Shown here: one piece after another, positions 19,602 to 29,385 of the stretch | How positions within the stretch are numbered: position 1 is the first letter of the stretch | Layout: each line of letters begins with the position of its first letter | Source of the DNA: Chitinophaga pinensis | Lineage (GTDB): Bacteria > Bacteroidota > Bacteroidia > UKL13-3 | Reading direction: 5' to 3' | Assembly: GCA_945898275.1 (NCBI GenBank) | Contig: CAMDHZ010000002.1 | Span: forward strand, 131,007-195,006 | DNA: 64,000 bases | Notes under the pieces: generated by a model | The model's input: only the letters and a program-made list of their open reading frames with translations | Told to the model about the DNA's origin: nothing | The model's database searches: none | Program-made: the position numbers and the translations under genes

Positions 19602-21080
19602 ATGAAGAAAAAACTGCTGAACCTATTTTGCTGCATTATTCCATTGGCTATGTTGGCTCAAACCGATACCTTACCGGTTAAAGTGCCTAGTATGCCAAAG
19701 CAAACTGTAGATCAATATATAGAGAAATACAGTGCTATTGCAGTGGATGAAATGTACAGAAGCAAGATTCCTGCAAGTATTACGCTGGCTCAAGGAATAT
19801 TAGAAAGTGGCAATGGAAATAGCCGGTTAGCTGTTGAGGGCAATAATCATTTTGGTATTAAATGTAAGAAAACCTGGACGGGTAAAACCATTTTTGAAGA
19901 CGATGATGCTTTGCAAGAGTGCTTTAGAAAGTACGATGCAGCCATAGATAGCTACCGAGACCATTCAGATTTTTTAATGAATAATCCTCGGTATGCGTTT
20001 TTGTTTGATTTAGATAAAACAGATTATAAGGGTTGGGCTTATGGACTTAAAAAGGCAGGCTATGCCACTAACCCACAGTATGCAGAGTTGCTTATAACTT
20101 TTATTGATAAGCATAAGCTTCATAAGTTTGATGGTGTGAAGTTGAGCGAGGAAGAAGATAAAGAGCTAAAAAACGACAAGGAGGAGCTAGTAAAAAGTCG
20201 GGGTAAGGAAATTCACAATAATGGTGTAATTGGCGTAATAGCCAATGCAAATGAGAGTTATGCTCAAATTGCCATGAATTATGATTTGAAGGTTTATCAA
20301 TTGTATAGATTTAATGATTTAGAAAAAGATGCTGTATGTAAAGAAGGAGATACAGTTTACTTAAAAACTAAAAGAAATAAGTCGGACAGCCTTTATCATT
20401 TGGTAACAGGCGCTGAAACGCTACATTGGATAAGCCAAAGATATGCAGTAAAGCTCGACAAACTTTTAGAAAGGAATCATTTGTTGAATGGCCAACAGCC
20501 TGCTGTAGGAGAAATGATTTATTTGAAAAACAAACGTGATAATGCGCCTAAGTTGGTTGCAATTGATACCTTAAAGCCCAAATCCAAAGTTGATACAATA
20601 ATCATCGATATTGCTGAACCAAAGCCTTTAGACACAACTTATGACAACAAGGTTTACGACAATATTCAGCAAAACATAGAAACAAGTAAAACAGTTGAAA
20701 CCGTTACTTCTTTGGACAGTATTCAGGATTTCAAGGAAAATTTGAGTTTTTTCCATACCGTTCAAAGGGGAGAAACTTTATATAGCATTGGTAAAAAATA
20801 TGGGATTCGAGTAGATGCAATCATGTATTTAAACCTATTGACTACGGATGCAATTGAGGCGGGTCAGCGCTTAATTATTAACCCAGCAATTTCTAATGCC
20901 GATACCAAGGAACCACAAAGTACACCGGGCGTTCATATCGTTAGACAAGGTGAGACTTTATTTAAAATTGCCAAGATGTATGGCTTAAGTATTCAAGATA
21001 TCAAGGCAACAAATAACTTGGAAAATGAGGTGGTTTTTATCGGTCAGCGATTGGTTATTGTAAAGCAATCAAAAAAATAA
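19602..21080 (+). CDS. Glucosaminidase with C-terminal LysM repeats
   Basis: The 492-residue peptidoglycan hydrolase starts at the ATG at 19602, which begins a clean signal peptide (KKKLLNLFCCIIPLAMLAQ). The ORF-track start at 19482 would add 40 residues before it. The glucosaminidase domain (about residues 35-185) contains ITLAQGILESGNGNSRLA with the catalytic Glu, and HFGIKC. LysM-type modules follow: one at about 205-250, a poorer one near 260, and two clear ones at the C-terminus (TVQRGETLYSIGKKYG and IVRQGETLFKIAKMYG). It probably trims cell-wall glycan in the periplasm. Confidence 0.88.
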   Translation: MKKKLLNLFCCIIPLAMLAQTDTLPVKVPSMPKQTVDQYIEKYSAIAVDEMYRSKIPASITLAQGILESGNGNSRLAVEGNNHFGIKCKKTWTGKTIFEDDDALQECFRKYDAAIDSYRDHSDFLMNNPRYAFLFDLDKTDYKGWAYGLKKAGYATNPQYAELLITFIDKHKLHKFDGVKLSEEEDKELKNDKEELVKSRGKEIHNNGVIGVIANANESYAQIAMNYDLKVYQLYRFNDLEKDAVCKEGDTVYLKTKRNKSDSLYHLVTGAETLHWISQRYAVKLDKLLERNHLLNGQQPAVGEMIYLKNKRDNAPKLVAIDTLKPKSKVDTIIIDIAEPKPLDTTYDNKVYDNIQQNIETSKTVETVTSLDSIQDFKENLSFFHTVQRGETLYSIGKKYGIRVDAIMYLNLLTTDAIEAGQRLIINPAISNADTKEPQSTPGVHIVRQGETLFKIAKMYGLSIQDIKATNNLENEVVFIGQRLVIVKQSKK

Positions 21081-21183
21081 ATCAGACAAAAGCTTGGATT
21101 GCAACCAAATTGGATTTTTTTACATCAAATATTTTATTAAACTTGTAATTCTGATTGAGTAAATTAATCAAATATTAAATTGT

Positions 21184-21867
21184 ATGAAAAAAGTTATTCT
21201 TATAGTTGCCGTTTTGTTCTTTGCTATTGGTTTGAAAGCTCAGACTAGGTTTGGTTTTGGTCAGATTGACTACGATAACTGGAATGTGAATGACCCTAAT
21301 GCACATTTGTTATTATTGGTATGGCCACAAAATAATGACACACTTGATTTTGAGGTTGGTGCAGATATTTTTGTGTTAGATGGAACCGCGAAGGCGGGCA
21401 TAGATTTTAATATGAGTACCTCCAAGTGGACTTTCCCTATTGGTACCAATATATTTGATTCTTCAAATCGCAAAAAAATTGCTTATAATTTTGTTCCCAA
21501 TACTACTTTTTGGGGAAAGAAAGATTTCACGATTAAATTAGGAAACTTACAAGGTGTTACTAGTGCTGATTTATTGAATGGACAGGATTTACTTCGTGTT
21601 ATTATTGATTATGATGGAACTGGAATTGGATTGCCAAAGCTAAGCGTTCATGACTATAGATTATATCCAATTCCTGCTAGCACAATGTTATACATTGGAG
21701 GAGTAAATCCAACTGCCTACAAAATTTACGACCTAAGCGGAAGATTAGCCCAAGAAGGTGGAATTTTACAAAGCAGTATTGATGTGAGTAATTTGGGAAA
21801 TGGCCTTTATGTATTATATGCTCAAACAGATAAGGGCATGATAGTACAGAAGTTTCTTAAAGACTAG
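21184..21867 (+). CDS. Secreted protein with T9SS type A sorting domain
   Basis: A 227-residue protein with a signal peptide ending GLKAQ and a central beta region (LDFEVGADIFVLDGTAKAGI; TFWGKKDFTIKL) that looks like a Calx-beta-type domain. The C-terminal T9SS sorting domain is intact: YRLYPIPASTMLYI, KIYDLSGRLAQEG, DVSNLGNGLYVLYA, ending QKFLKD. It would be exported by the Sec and T9SS routes and fixed to or released from the surface. Function is unknown. The stop codon is one base from the TTG start of the next gene. Confidence 0.75.
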   Translation: MKKVILIVAVLFFAIGLKAQTRFGFGQIDYDNWNVNDPNAHLLLLVWPQNNDTLDFEVGADIFVLDGTAKAGIDFNMSTSKWTFPIGTNIFDSSNRKKIAYNFVPNTTFWGKKDFTIKLGNLQGVTSADLLNGQDLLRVIIDYDGTGIGLPKLSVHDYRLYPIPASTMLYIGGVNPTAYKIYDLSGRLAQEGGILQSSIDVSNLGNGLYVLYAQTDKGMIVQKFLKD

Positions 21868-21868
21868 A

Positions 21869-23692
21869 TTGAAAAAAACTTGGTATGTATTCGACTTTGA
21901 CAGTACCTTTACGCAAGTTGAGGCGATGGAAGAGTTGGCAGCCATTAGCTTAGAAAATGACCCAGAGCGGGACATTTTAATAGAAAAAATAAAGCAACTT
22001 ACAGAACTTGCCATGGAAGGCAAAATGCCTTTTGAGAAATCATTAAAGGCAAGGATTGCACTGCTTTCTGCAAAAAAGTATCATTTAAACTTATTGGTGA
22101 ATAGACTTAGGAAGCGCGTAAGCGCTTCATTTGTTAGAAACAAACAGTTTTTCAAAACACACAAAGGAAACGTCTTAATAATTTCTGGAGGTTTTAAGGA
22201 ATTTATTGATCCTATCGTAAAAACGTATCACATTGATGCTGATTGCGTATATGGCAATACATTTATATACGATAAGAAAAACAATATCATTGGGGCAGAT
22301 GAGACCAATTTATTGGCCCAAGCCCAAGGAAAAGTCAAATTACTTAAGCAGCTCAAATTAAGCGGAAACGTAATTATGATTGGAGATGGCTTTACAGATT
22401 TGGAGGTTTTTGAATCGGGTATGGCCAATGAATTTTATGCTTATACCGAAAATGTAAGCCGGCCAAGTGTAATTACTAAATCTGGAAAAGTGGCGCCAAG
22501 TTTAGATGAAATTCTTTTTAAACAGCATTTACCCATGTCTATTTCTTATCCAAAATCGCGCATTAGTGCTTTATTGGTGGGCAAATTAACTTGGCAAGCT
22601 GAAGTATTTTTTAAAAGAGAAGGTTATCAGGTAGAGAAGTATGATTTGTTATCGCAATTAAAAAGTAGCCCAAAGGGTGGCTCTGTGAATATTGTTTTGT
22701 TTGAACCTGAATTAGATAAAAAGGGTACAGTGAGTTCGTTTATTCTTGAACCTAAAAACAAGGTATTGGCGGCTGGAATTTGGGGCGAGTCGGTTCAAAC
22801 CGAAACCAACCCAAAGTTTGCAAAAGCAGGAATAGGAATTTTTAGCAGCAGTTATGCACATACTCGAAGTGTTGCCGAATTGGCCCTATTATATTTATTA
22901 CAATTTTCGAGGCAAAAGCAACAAGAGTTATTTGGTAAAAAGCTTGGTATTATTGGGTATGGACACAGTGGCTCCTTGTTATCTGTGATGGCAGCTCATT
23001 TGGGTTTGGAGGTTTATTATTATGATATTGACCACAAACCACCTATTGGGAATGCTAAGCAAGTTAGAACATTAAGTGATTTATTGCGCAAGTGTGAGTT
23101 GGTAGTAGTGGTTGCGGGCCGTCGATTTATTGGGCAACTAAACATTGGCCCTAAGGAATTGAATTTATTGCCTAAAGAAAGCATTTTAATTCATTTGGGT
23201 TACGATGCTTGTATTGATTTTTTGGCGGTAAAAGACATGCTTAAAACTGGCAGGCTTTCTGGTTTTTATGCAGATGTTTTAGAAGAAAAGAATTTCGCCA
23301 TTTTGAAAGAAAGTGAATCAGTAAAAGTTGGATATAGAGAAAGGTTAATGACACAACAAACGCAGGCAAATATTGCAGCATCGTTAAGCGAATATTTGTT
23401 AGAATATATCAATACTGGCGCCACTAGCGGGAGTTTAAACTTACCCTTAGTTCATTTGCCAAGTATGCATCAGCTGAATAGGTTTATTCATATTCACGAA
23501 AATAAACCAGGGGTTTTGGCTCAAATTAATAATATTTTGGCTACTTATAACATCAATGTGTTGGGTCAATATTTAAAAACCACAGAAACCATAGGATACG
23601 TAATTACTGATGTTAGTAAAGCATATCCACCAAAAGCAATTGAAGATTTAAAAAGAATAGCCGAAACCTTGCGATTTAGAGTTTTGTATTAA
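21869..23692 (+). CDS. Fused phosphoserine phosphatase, SerA-like dehydrogenase domain and ACT domain
   Basis: The 607-residue protein has three parts. Residues 1-215 form a HAD phosphatase of the SerB type: DFDST (D9, D11), SGGF (106-109) and GDGFTD (172-177) are all present. Residues 230-530 resemble D-3-phosphoglycerate dehydrogenase, with HTRSVAELALLYLL and the NAD-binding GYGHSG (363-368). Residues 538-607 are an ACT domain (HIHENKPGVLAQIN). The start is TTG at 21869, because the next ATG would remove the catalytic DFDST. By alignment to E. coli SerA, the catalytic Arg240 and His292 positions are Tyr445 and Arg, and the Glu region is not preserved, so the dehydrogenase half may be inactive. 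The phosphatase half looks active. Confidence 0.82.
   Translation: MKKTWYVFDFDSTFTQVEAMEELAAISLENDPERDILIEKIKQLTELAMEGKMPFEKSLKARIALLSAKKYHLNLLVNRLRKRVSASFVRNKQFFKTHKGNVLIISGGFKEFIDPIVKTYHIDADCVYGNTFIYDKKNNIIGADETNLLAQAQGKVKLLKQLKLSGNVIMIGDGFTDLEVFESGMANEFYAYTENVSRPSVITKSGKVAPSLDEILFKQHLPMSISYPKSRISALLVGKLTWQAEVFFKREGYQVEKYDLLSQLKSSPKGGSVNIVLFEPELDKKGTVSSFILEPKNKVLAAGIWGESVQTETNPKFAKAGIGIFSSSYAHTRSVAELALLYLLQFSRQKQQELFGKKLGIIGYGHSGSLLSVMAAHLGLEVYYYDIDHKPPIGNAKQVRTLSDLLRKCELVVVVAGRRFIGQLNIGPKELNLLPKESILIHLGYDACIDFLAVKDMLKTGRLSGFYADVLEEKNFAILKESESVKVGYRERLMTQQTQANIAASLSEYLLEYINTGATSGSLNLPLVHLPSMHQLNRFIHIHENKPGVLAQINNILATYNINVLGQYLKTTETIGYVITDVSKAYPPKAIEDLKRIAETLRFRVLY
22792..22807 (+). repeat. 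Dispersed motif, full 16-mer GGTTCAAACCGAAACC
   Basis: An exact copy inside the SerB-SerA-like fusion gene, where it is read as part of ESVQTETN. The same 16 bases are read in a different context in the other copies, so selection is not for the peptide. Confidence 0.85.
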
Positions 23693-24420
23693 CTGCGTTG
23701 CATTAAAGCTTCATACATAATGATGCCTGCTGCCACAGATACATTTAGCGAGCTAACGCCAAAATTCATTGGAATTTGCGCTAATGCCGAGCATTTTTTA
23801 ATTAATTCTAAACTAATACCCGTTTCTTCTCCACCCATGATGATGGCCAGAGGTCCTGTTAAATCGGTTTGGCTAATTGAATCTTTGGCTTTTTCTGTGC
23901 AAGCCACAGTTGTAAAGCCAGATTGATTTAGATATTCTAAAGTAGTTTTAAGGTGTTTTTCTCTGCAAACGGGCAGTTTATGTAAAGCACCTGCCGATGT
24001 TTTGATGGCATCCTCATTCACAGGTGCAGTATCTGTTAGAGGAACAACCAAAGCATGTACCCCAGCGCATAGGGCTGTTCTAGCGATTGCTCCTAAATTT
24101 CTTACATCCTTTACACCATCTAAGATTAGAATAAAAGGTGTTTCGCCTTGCTCGAAAAGCGATGGAATAATTTGTTCTAAACTATGATAAGAAATGGGGG
24201 ATGAAAAAGCCATAACCCCTTGGTGATTCTTATCTTTTAGGTTAAAAAACTTTTCTTTTGGTACGGTTTGAACCGGAACCTGCGCTCCACGAGCTGCTTT
24301 AAGCAATTCGTCGAGCGCAGGGTTAAAAATGCCTTTCATGACTTGGATTTTGATAAGGTCTTTACCAGCATCCAAGGCTTCTTTAACGGCATGGGTTCCG
24401 TAGATAATATTTTCTTTCAT
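23689..24420 (-). CDS. rlmB: 23S rRNA (guanosine-2'-O)-methyltransferase RlmB (SpoU/TrmH family)
   Basis: A 243-residue SPOUT methyltransferase. It has an N-terminal substrate-binding domain (IIYGTHAVKEAL) and a C-terminal knotted domain with ILDGVKDVRNLGAIARTA (motif 1, with the conserved Asn and Arg), IIMGGEETGIS (motif 2) and PMNFGVSSLNVSVAAGI (motif 3). It would methylate the 2'-O of a guanosine of 23S rRNA (G2251 in E. coli); a tRNA target in this group cannot be ruled out. It overlaps the convergent fusion gene by four bases and lies two bases downstream of the DUF2723 gene. Confidence 0.9.
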   Translation of the reverse strand: MKENIIYGTHAVKEALDAGKDLIKIQVMKGIFNPALDELLKAARGAQVPVQTVPKEKFFNLKDKNHQGVMAFSSPISYHSLEQIIPSLFEQGETPFILILDGVKDVRNLGAIARTALCAGVHALVVPLTDTAPVNEDAIKTSAGALHKLPVCREKHLKTTLEYLNQSGFTTVACTEKAKDSISQTDLTGPLAIIMGGEETGISLELIKKCSALAQIPMNFGVSSLNVSVAAGIIMYEALMQRS

Positions 24421-24422
24421 TC

Positions 24423-27400
24423 TTACAATCCAACTTGCAGCGTATCGATGCGTTTTCTGAAATCTGCTGCTAATTCGGTTTGTTTATGAAAATCAACTAC
24501 TTGCCAGATATAATTTAGTATTTGAACATTGTCTTCCAAATCTTGGCGCACACTATTTTTCTTTCCTTTAAATGAAAGGAAATATTTAGCATTTTCTTCA
24601 TGAATTCTTAGTAATTCCTTGGCTAAGTTATTCGCCTTTTCAGTAGCGCCGGCTTGGTAATAACCTTCCAAAATTCGCACCACAAAAACATCGTAGGCCA
24701 CTTGCTTATGTGGCATCACCTGTAAACAATAGTCTAATGCTTTTACAGCAGAATCTTTTCTACCTTCTAGGGTGAGTTGTTCACTTAAACGGTAGAAAAT
24801 ATTTCTAAAGTTCTTAGTTTGTCTTAGAATAGTTTCATCAAGATAAACATTGTCTTCAGCCATATTTCCCCATTTAAACTTCTCCATTATGTTCTTGTAA
24901 AGAATGTTTGAGTTGATCCTACCAGTAGTACCATCTCTTTGAACCTCGCTCGTTATAGGCACTAATCTGTAGGTTAAACCTTCTAGTTGGAAGTATTTGG
25001 TTAGGTTAAGATAAACATCGTTTCCTGTGGTGATAGCCCAATAAATAGGTCTGGTATTGATATTAGAAGCTATAATGTCTAATAAAATCAAATCAGCTTT
25101 TAGTAGATTATTGTTACCAATTTCCCAACGAATGGTATCTACCATGAATTGTTCGTCTTCTGGTTGAACCACGCCATTTTTTAAGCACTCTTGACGATTA
25201 ACAATCATGCTAAACTTTTTGGTTGGGTAATATCTAAGGGCATCACCACCTTGTGTAGCAACTGTACCCATTGGGTCAGCGTCATCATTGATAAAGGCCA
25301 GAATATTCTTTAATGGATAAAAATCTTGCGTATTGATACCATATCTTCTAGCAAGTTCAGGATTTTCGAAGAAAACCACATAATCCCTTGTTCCTTGCTT
25401 GTATTTATCTGGCGTCATGCTAAATTCTACTGGTTTGCTGTCGTAAGCTTGACGTTTAAGTCCATCTGCATACCAGTCTGTGTTTAGTAAGCTCATATTA
25501 ATTACGCGCACATCACTTCTAATATTTTCTACGTTTTGGGCATACCAAAGCGGATAGGTATCATTATCTCCATTGGTAAAAAGAATGGCATCTTTGGCGC
25601 AAGAGTTAAGATAGTCTTCTGCAAAAGCCAACGCAGTAAAGCGGTTACTTCTGTTATGGTCGTCCCAGTTTTGTTGACCCATTAGTGCTGGAACAGCGGC
25701 TAAGCTAATTACAGTTGCCCCTACAGCGGCTGTGTTTTTATTGATTTTCTTACTTAACCAATCAACCAACCCTAAAACGCCTAAACCAATCCAAATCATA
25801 AAGGTTTGGTATGAACCAACATAAGCATAATCCCTTTCTCTTGGCTGATGTGCTGGGAAGTTTAGGTAAAGGATAATGAAAAAACCCGTGAATAGGAATA
25901 AAGTTGAAACAATGATTGCATCTTCCTTTGATTTCTTGAAATGGTACACTAAACCAATTATTCCTAAAATTAAGGGTAAGAAGAAATAGGTATTTTTGGC
26001 TTTATTGTTTGCCATTGTTTCTGGCATATTCTTTTGAGGACCTAAGCGCCATTCATCAATAAAGTTAACGCCACTGATCCAATTTCCTCTAGTAAGTTCA
26101 CCATAACCTTGTTCATCATTTTGGCGACCGATGAAATTCCAGAAGAAGTATCTCCAATACATGAAACCCAATTGGTAGCTAAGCATAAAGTCGATATTTT
26201 TTCCGAAGCTAACTTTGTTTTTACCTTCAGGAATTTTTTCCCAATCTCTATATGCTCTTACGTAATCAGCTCTATCAGCCCACATACGCGGGAGGATTGT
26301 ACAATCTTTAGGGTCGTAAACTGCCTTCTTTTTTGTACCTGCTTCAACATATTTTCCATCAAAACCTTTGGCATATTGCATGTCTCCATCATCATATCTA
26401 ATGGGTCTAGCATAGAAATACTGACCATAAAGAAGTGGATTTTCACCGTATTGTTCACGGTTTAAGTAACTTAATAAAGAGAAAGGTTGTTCAGGGTCGT
26501 TCATGTCAATTGGTGGATTGGCCAAAGAACGAATGATGATCATAGCATAAGAAGAGTATCCAACGATTACAAAACTGATAGAAAGCACAATGAGATTAAT
26601 AACATCCATGGCTGCTTTCTTTTTGAACACAAAGAAATAAATAGCGCCAGTCATTGCTCCCCAAAGTATTAATGAACTTAAGTGAAAGTTAATGACCAAA
26701 TTGCTGATAAACATAACACCATAGGCAGCAATTGCTACGTATAGGCTTATGGCACTTTTAGTATGTGTATAATGTAAGAAAGAAGCAAAAAGTGTAATTA
26801 ATAATAAAATTAAGAGCAGCGCGCCCGAGTTAAAGCTTAATCCCAAAGAGTTTACCGCAAAGTAATCTAATTTAGTAGCAATGCCGGGTAGGCCTGGGAT
26901 TAGTCCAAACTGAACAATTCCAATAGCTAAAATAGCTACAGCAGAAGCTCCAAGAAAACCGTTTCGGGTGTATTTGTATTTTTTAAAGTAATAAACGTAA
27001 ACTATCGCTGGGATAACAAGTAAGTTTAACAAATGGACGCCAATAGCTAAACCAATAAGATAGGCAATAAGCACTAACCACTTGCTTGCATCCTTTTCAT
27101 GAGCAACGTTTTCCCACTTTAGAATGCACCAAAAAGTTAGGGTTGTAAAAAAACTTGAAGAGGCATATACCTCTGCTTCAACAGCCGAAAACCAAAAGGT
27201 ATCTGAAAAGTTAAGCGTTAAAGCACCAACGGCACCTGCGCCCATGATGGAAACTGTATTCCAGAATTCAAGTTCTTTGCCATCTTTGTTTAAAATCTTC
27301 TTTGCAAGGTGAGTGATGGTCCAAAACATAAACATTACAGTTAGTGCGCTGGTTACTGCGGAGACCATGTTTACCCAAAAGGCAACTTTACTAGGGTCTG

Positions 27401-27605
27401 AGGCCATCAAACTAAAAACTCTTCCTATCATTAGGAAAAGTGGCGCTCCAGGAGGGTGACAGATTTGCAAACGATAGGAAGCAGAGATAAATTCTCCACA
27501 ATCCCAGAAGCTTACAGTTGGCTCAAGGGTGAGCGTGTAGGTGACTAAAGACACTGCAAAAAGCAGCCATCCGAGTACACTGTTTAACAGGTTATATTTG
27601 TTCAT
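24423..27605 (-). CDS. DUF2723 / GT117-type membrane glycosyltransferase
   Basis: A 1060-residue polytopic protein. The N-terminal region begins YTLTLEPTVSFWDCGEFISASYRLQICHPPGAP in two overlapping pieces; the acidic loop after TM1 followed by HPPGAPLF is the DUF2723 mark. About 12 transmembrane segments follow. A long periplasmic part (from about residue 640) carries FTNGDNDTYPLWYAQ and a C-terminal helical, TPR-like region. The family is assigned to glycosyltransferase family 117 and resembles protein O-mannosyltransferases, which fits the O-glycosylation of secreted proteins in Bacteroidota. It heads an operon with rlmB. Confidence 0.82.
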   Translation of the reverse strand: MNKYNLLNSVLGWLLFAVSLVTYTLTLEPTVSFWDCGEFISASYRLQICHPPGAPLFLMIGRVFSLMASDPSKVAFWVNMVSAVTSALTVMFMFWTITHLAKKILNKDGKELEFWNTVSIMGAGAVGALTLNFSDTFWFSAVEAEVYASSSFFTTLTFWCILKWENVAHEKDASKWLVLIAYLIGLAIGVHLLNLLVIPAIVYVYYFKKYKYTRNGFLGASAVAILAIGIVQFGLIPGLPGIATKLDYFAVNSLGLSFNSGALLLILLLITLFASFLHYTHTKSAISLYVAIAAYGVMFISNLVINFHLSSLILWGAMTGAIYFFVFKKKAAMDVINLIVLSISFVIVGYSSYAMIIIRSLANPPIDMNDPEQPFSLLSYLNREQYGENPLLYGQYFYARPIRYDDGDMQYAKGFDGKYVEAGTKKKAVYDPKDCTILPRMWADRADYVRAYRDWEKIPEGKNKVSFGKNIDFMLSYQLGFMYWRYFFWNFIGRQNDEQGYGELTRGNWISGVNFIDEWRLGPQKNMPETMANNKAKNTYFFLPLILGIIGLVYHFKKSKEDAIIVSTLFLFTGFFIILYLNFPAHQPRERDYAYVGSYQTFMIWIGLGVLGLVDWLSKKINKNTAAVGATVISLAAVPALMGQQNWDDHNRSNRFTALAFAEDYLNSCAKDAILFTNGDNDTYPLWYAQNVENIRSDVRVINMSLLNTDWYADGLKRQAYDSKPVEFSMTPDKYKQGTRDYVVFFENPELARRYGINTQDFYPLKNILAFINDDADPMGTVATQGGDALRYYPTKKFSMIVNRQECLKNGVVQPEDEQFMVDTIRWEIGNNNLLKADLILLDIIASNINTRPIYWAITTGNDVYLNLTKYFQLEGLTYRLVPITSEVQRDGTTGRINSNILYKNIMEKFKWGNMAEDNVYLDETILRQTKNFRNIFYRLSEQLTLEGRKDSAVKALDYCLQVMPHKQVAYDVFVVRILEGYYQAGATEKANNLAKELLRIHEENAKYFLSFKGKKNSVRQDLEDNVQILNYIWQVVDFHKQTELAADFRKRIDTLQVGL

Positions 27606-27642
27606 GCGTTCAAAATAATTATGCGCTATTAACGAAGAAAGG

Positions 27643-27650
27643 CAAACATA
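27643..27650 (-). promoter_or_regulatory. -7 box for the DUF2723 gene
   Basis: On the minus strand the sequence is TATGTTTG, a full match to TAnnTTTG, 38 bases before the start codon. I see no clear -33 element at the expected distance. Confidence 0.4.
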
Positions 27651-27662
27651 AATGATTTCTCC

Positions 27663-27670
27663 TAAATTTG
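27663..27670 (+). promoter_or_regulatory. -7 box for the flavoprotein gene
   Basis: TAAATTTG matches TAnnTTTG fully. A purine-rich TAGGAGAA near 27683-27690 lies at ribosome-binding distance from the GTG start at 27699. This box and that of the divergent DUF2723 gene are only 12 bases apart, so the two promoters may interfere. Confidence 0.45.
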
Positions 27671-27698
27671 CGGAGGTTTTGATAGGAGAAAAAGATTA

Positions 27699-28931
27699 GT
27701 GTCACATACAGTAGTAATAATTGGTGGAGGGGCAGCAGGGTATTTTGCTGCCATCCAATGCGCAGAAACAAACAAGTTAGCCAAGGTTATCTTGTTGGAA
27801 AAGAGCGCAAAAGTGTTGCAAAAGGTAAAAGTTTCCGGAGGTGGAAGATGCAATGTAACGCATGCTTGTTTTGATTTAAAACAATTAGCAAAAAATTATC
27901 CGCGAGGAGAAAAGCATTTAAAATCTGCTTTTTCTCGATTTTTCACCCAAGATACAGTGAATTGGTTTGAACAAAGAAAGGTAAAACTAAAGGCAGAGGC
28001 TGATGGTAGGATGTTTCCAATTACGGATGATTCACAAACTATTATTGATTGTTTGCAAAAAGAGGTTTCTAGGCTAGGAATTGAAGTGAGATTAGAAACT
28101 TCTGTAAAACGTGTAGCGCCAAGTTTTCATGGAGGATTTGATTTATATCTATCAAATGACCAAAAGCTAGTCTGTAACCGAGTTATTATTGCCAGTGGTG
28201 GATCTCCAAAAGCAGAAGGCTTGGATTGGGTAAAAGATTTAGGAGTAAGAATTGAAACACCTGTTCCGTCTTTGTTTACTTTTAATATTCCAAACTCAGA
28301 ATTATTAGCGCTACAAGGGATTGCAGTTAATCCGGTGAGGGTTAGAGTTGTTGATACCAAGCTTGAGAATTGTGGACCTATGTTAATTACCCATTGGGGT
28401 TTAAGCGGTCCTGCAATTTTGAAATTGTCCTCTTTAGGTGCAAGGTATTTTGCAGAAAAAGAGTATAAATTTCAGGCACAAATTAGTTGGCTAGAAAATA
28501 AAAAGGAGGATGCTGTTCGCCAAGAATTGTTTAATTTAAAGGCAGCTAATCCATCGAAGCAGGTTAGTAGTCTCTTCCCTTTTTTGCTCCCAAAACGTTT
28601 AAATACTTATATTTTAGAGCGCTCTGGAATTAATGAAAAGCTAAATTGGGGTGAAGTAAGCAAAGAAAATTTAAATCAATTGATTCAAAATTTGCTTTAT
28701 GATACCTACGAGGTTTCAGGAAAAACTACTTTCAAAGAAGAATTTGTTACCTGTGGCGGTGTGAACCTAGATGACATTGATTTTAGAACCATGGAATTTA
28801 AACGCATGCGTGGCTTACATTTCGCAGGTGAGGTTTTAGATATTGATGGAATTACAGGAGGCTTTAATTTTCAAGCTGCTTGGACAACAGGATTTATTGC
28901 AGGTCAGGCTGCTGCAGCTGAGCTAAGTTAA
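27699..28931 (+). CDS. NAD(P)/FAD-dependent oxidoreductase, HI0933/BaiN family
   Basis: The 410-residue flavoprotein has an N-terminal FAD-binding VVIIGGGAAGYFAAI (about residues 4-18), then SGGGRCNVTHA near residue 47 (the GGGRCN family signature), and a C-terminal FAD contact GEVLDIDGITGGFNFQAAWTTG. The family is known as HI0933-like or BaiN; members are often of unknown substrate. The GTG start at 27699 is supported by TAGGAGAA upstream and by the position of the Rossmann motif. The 3' end overlaps the convergent small membrane protein gene by 38 bases. Confidence 0.88.
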   Translation: MSHTVVIIGGGAAGYFAAIQCAETNKLAKVILLEKSAKVLQKVKVSGGGRCNVTHACFDLKQLAKNYPRGEKHLKSAFSRFFTQDTVNWFEQRKVKLKAEADGRMFPITDDSQTIIDCLQKEVSRLGIEVRLETSVKRVAPSFHGGFDLYLSNDQKLVCNRVIIASGGSPKAEGLDWVKDLGVRIETPVPSLFTFNIPNSELLALQGIAVNPVRVRVVDTKLENCGPMLITHWGLSGPAILKLSSLGARYFAEKEYKFQAQISWLENKKEDAVRQELFNLKAANPSKQVSSLFPFLLPKRLNTYILERSGINEKLNWGEVSKENLNQLIQNLLYDTYEVSGKTTFKEEFVTCGGVNLDDIDFRTMEFKRMRGLHFAGEVLDIDGITGGFNFQAAWTTGFIAGQAAAAELS

Positions 28932-29385
28932 GTTTTTCTAGGAAGGCAATCATAGATTTAGAATCTTGTGTGCCTATTAGAAATTTCTTTCCACTTTTTA
29001 AAATCAATTGCAATCCTTCATTTCCCCTGATGGTATAAGCTTTTTCACCAGCGAAATTGAACCGGATACCCCATCCTCCAAATTCTTTAATGGCTTTATA
29101 CTTTCTAACTTGAATGTACTGTAGTTCTTCCCATTTCACATAATAATAAACGCGCTGGAAAGGAAAGAACCTTAAGGTAATTCCATGTTCATCCATTCTT
29201 GTTTCAAGATTTGTGAAATACAATAGGACAGAAATGATTGAAACTAAAGTAATACTTATTAATAATCCGTAACGCTCGGTTGGATCAGCCTTGCCAGATA
29301 AAATGCCGTAAGCAATTGCTAAAACTGTAATCAGGAGCATGGTCCAAATCCACCATTGGTTAAATTTTTGTTTCTCGTAGAACAT
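28894..29385 (-). CDS. Small membrane protein with PH-like C-terminal domain
   Basis: A 163-residue protein. Two transmembrane helices (about residues 14-30 and 42-60) are followed by a soluble beta-rich part (MDEHGITLRFFPFQRVYYYVKWEELQYIQV in two pieces) resembling bacterial PH-like domains. I do not recognise a named family with certainty and give no function. It overlaps the convergent flavoprotein gene by 38 bases; the Trp/Tyr-rich strands and the paired helices argue that it is a real gene and not a shadow. Confidence 0.6.
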   Translation of the reverse strand: MFYEKQKFNQWWIWTMLLITVLAIAYGILSGKADPTERYGLLISITLVSIISVLLYFTNLETRMDEHGITLRFFPFQRVYYYVKWEELQYIQVRKYKAIKEFGGWGIRFNFAGEKAYTIRGNEGLQLILKSGKKFLIGTQDSKSMIAFLEKLNLAQLQQPDLQ

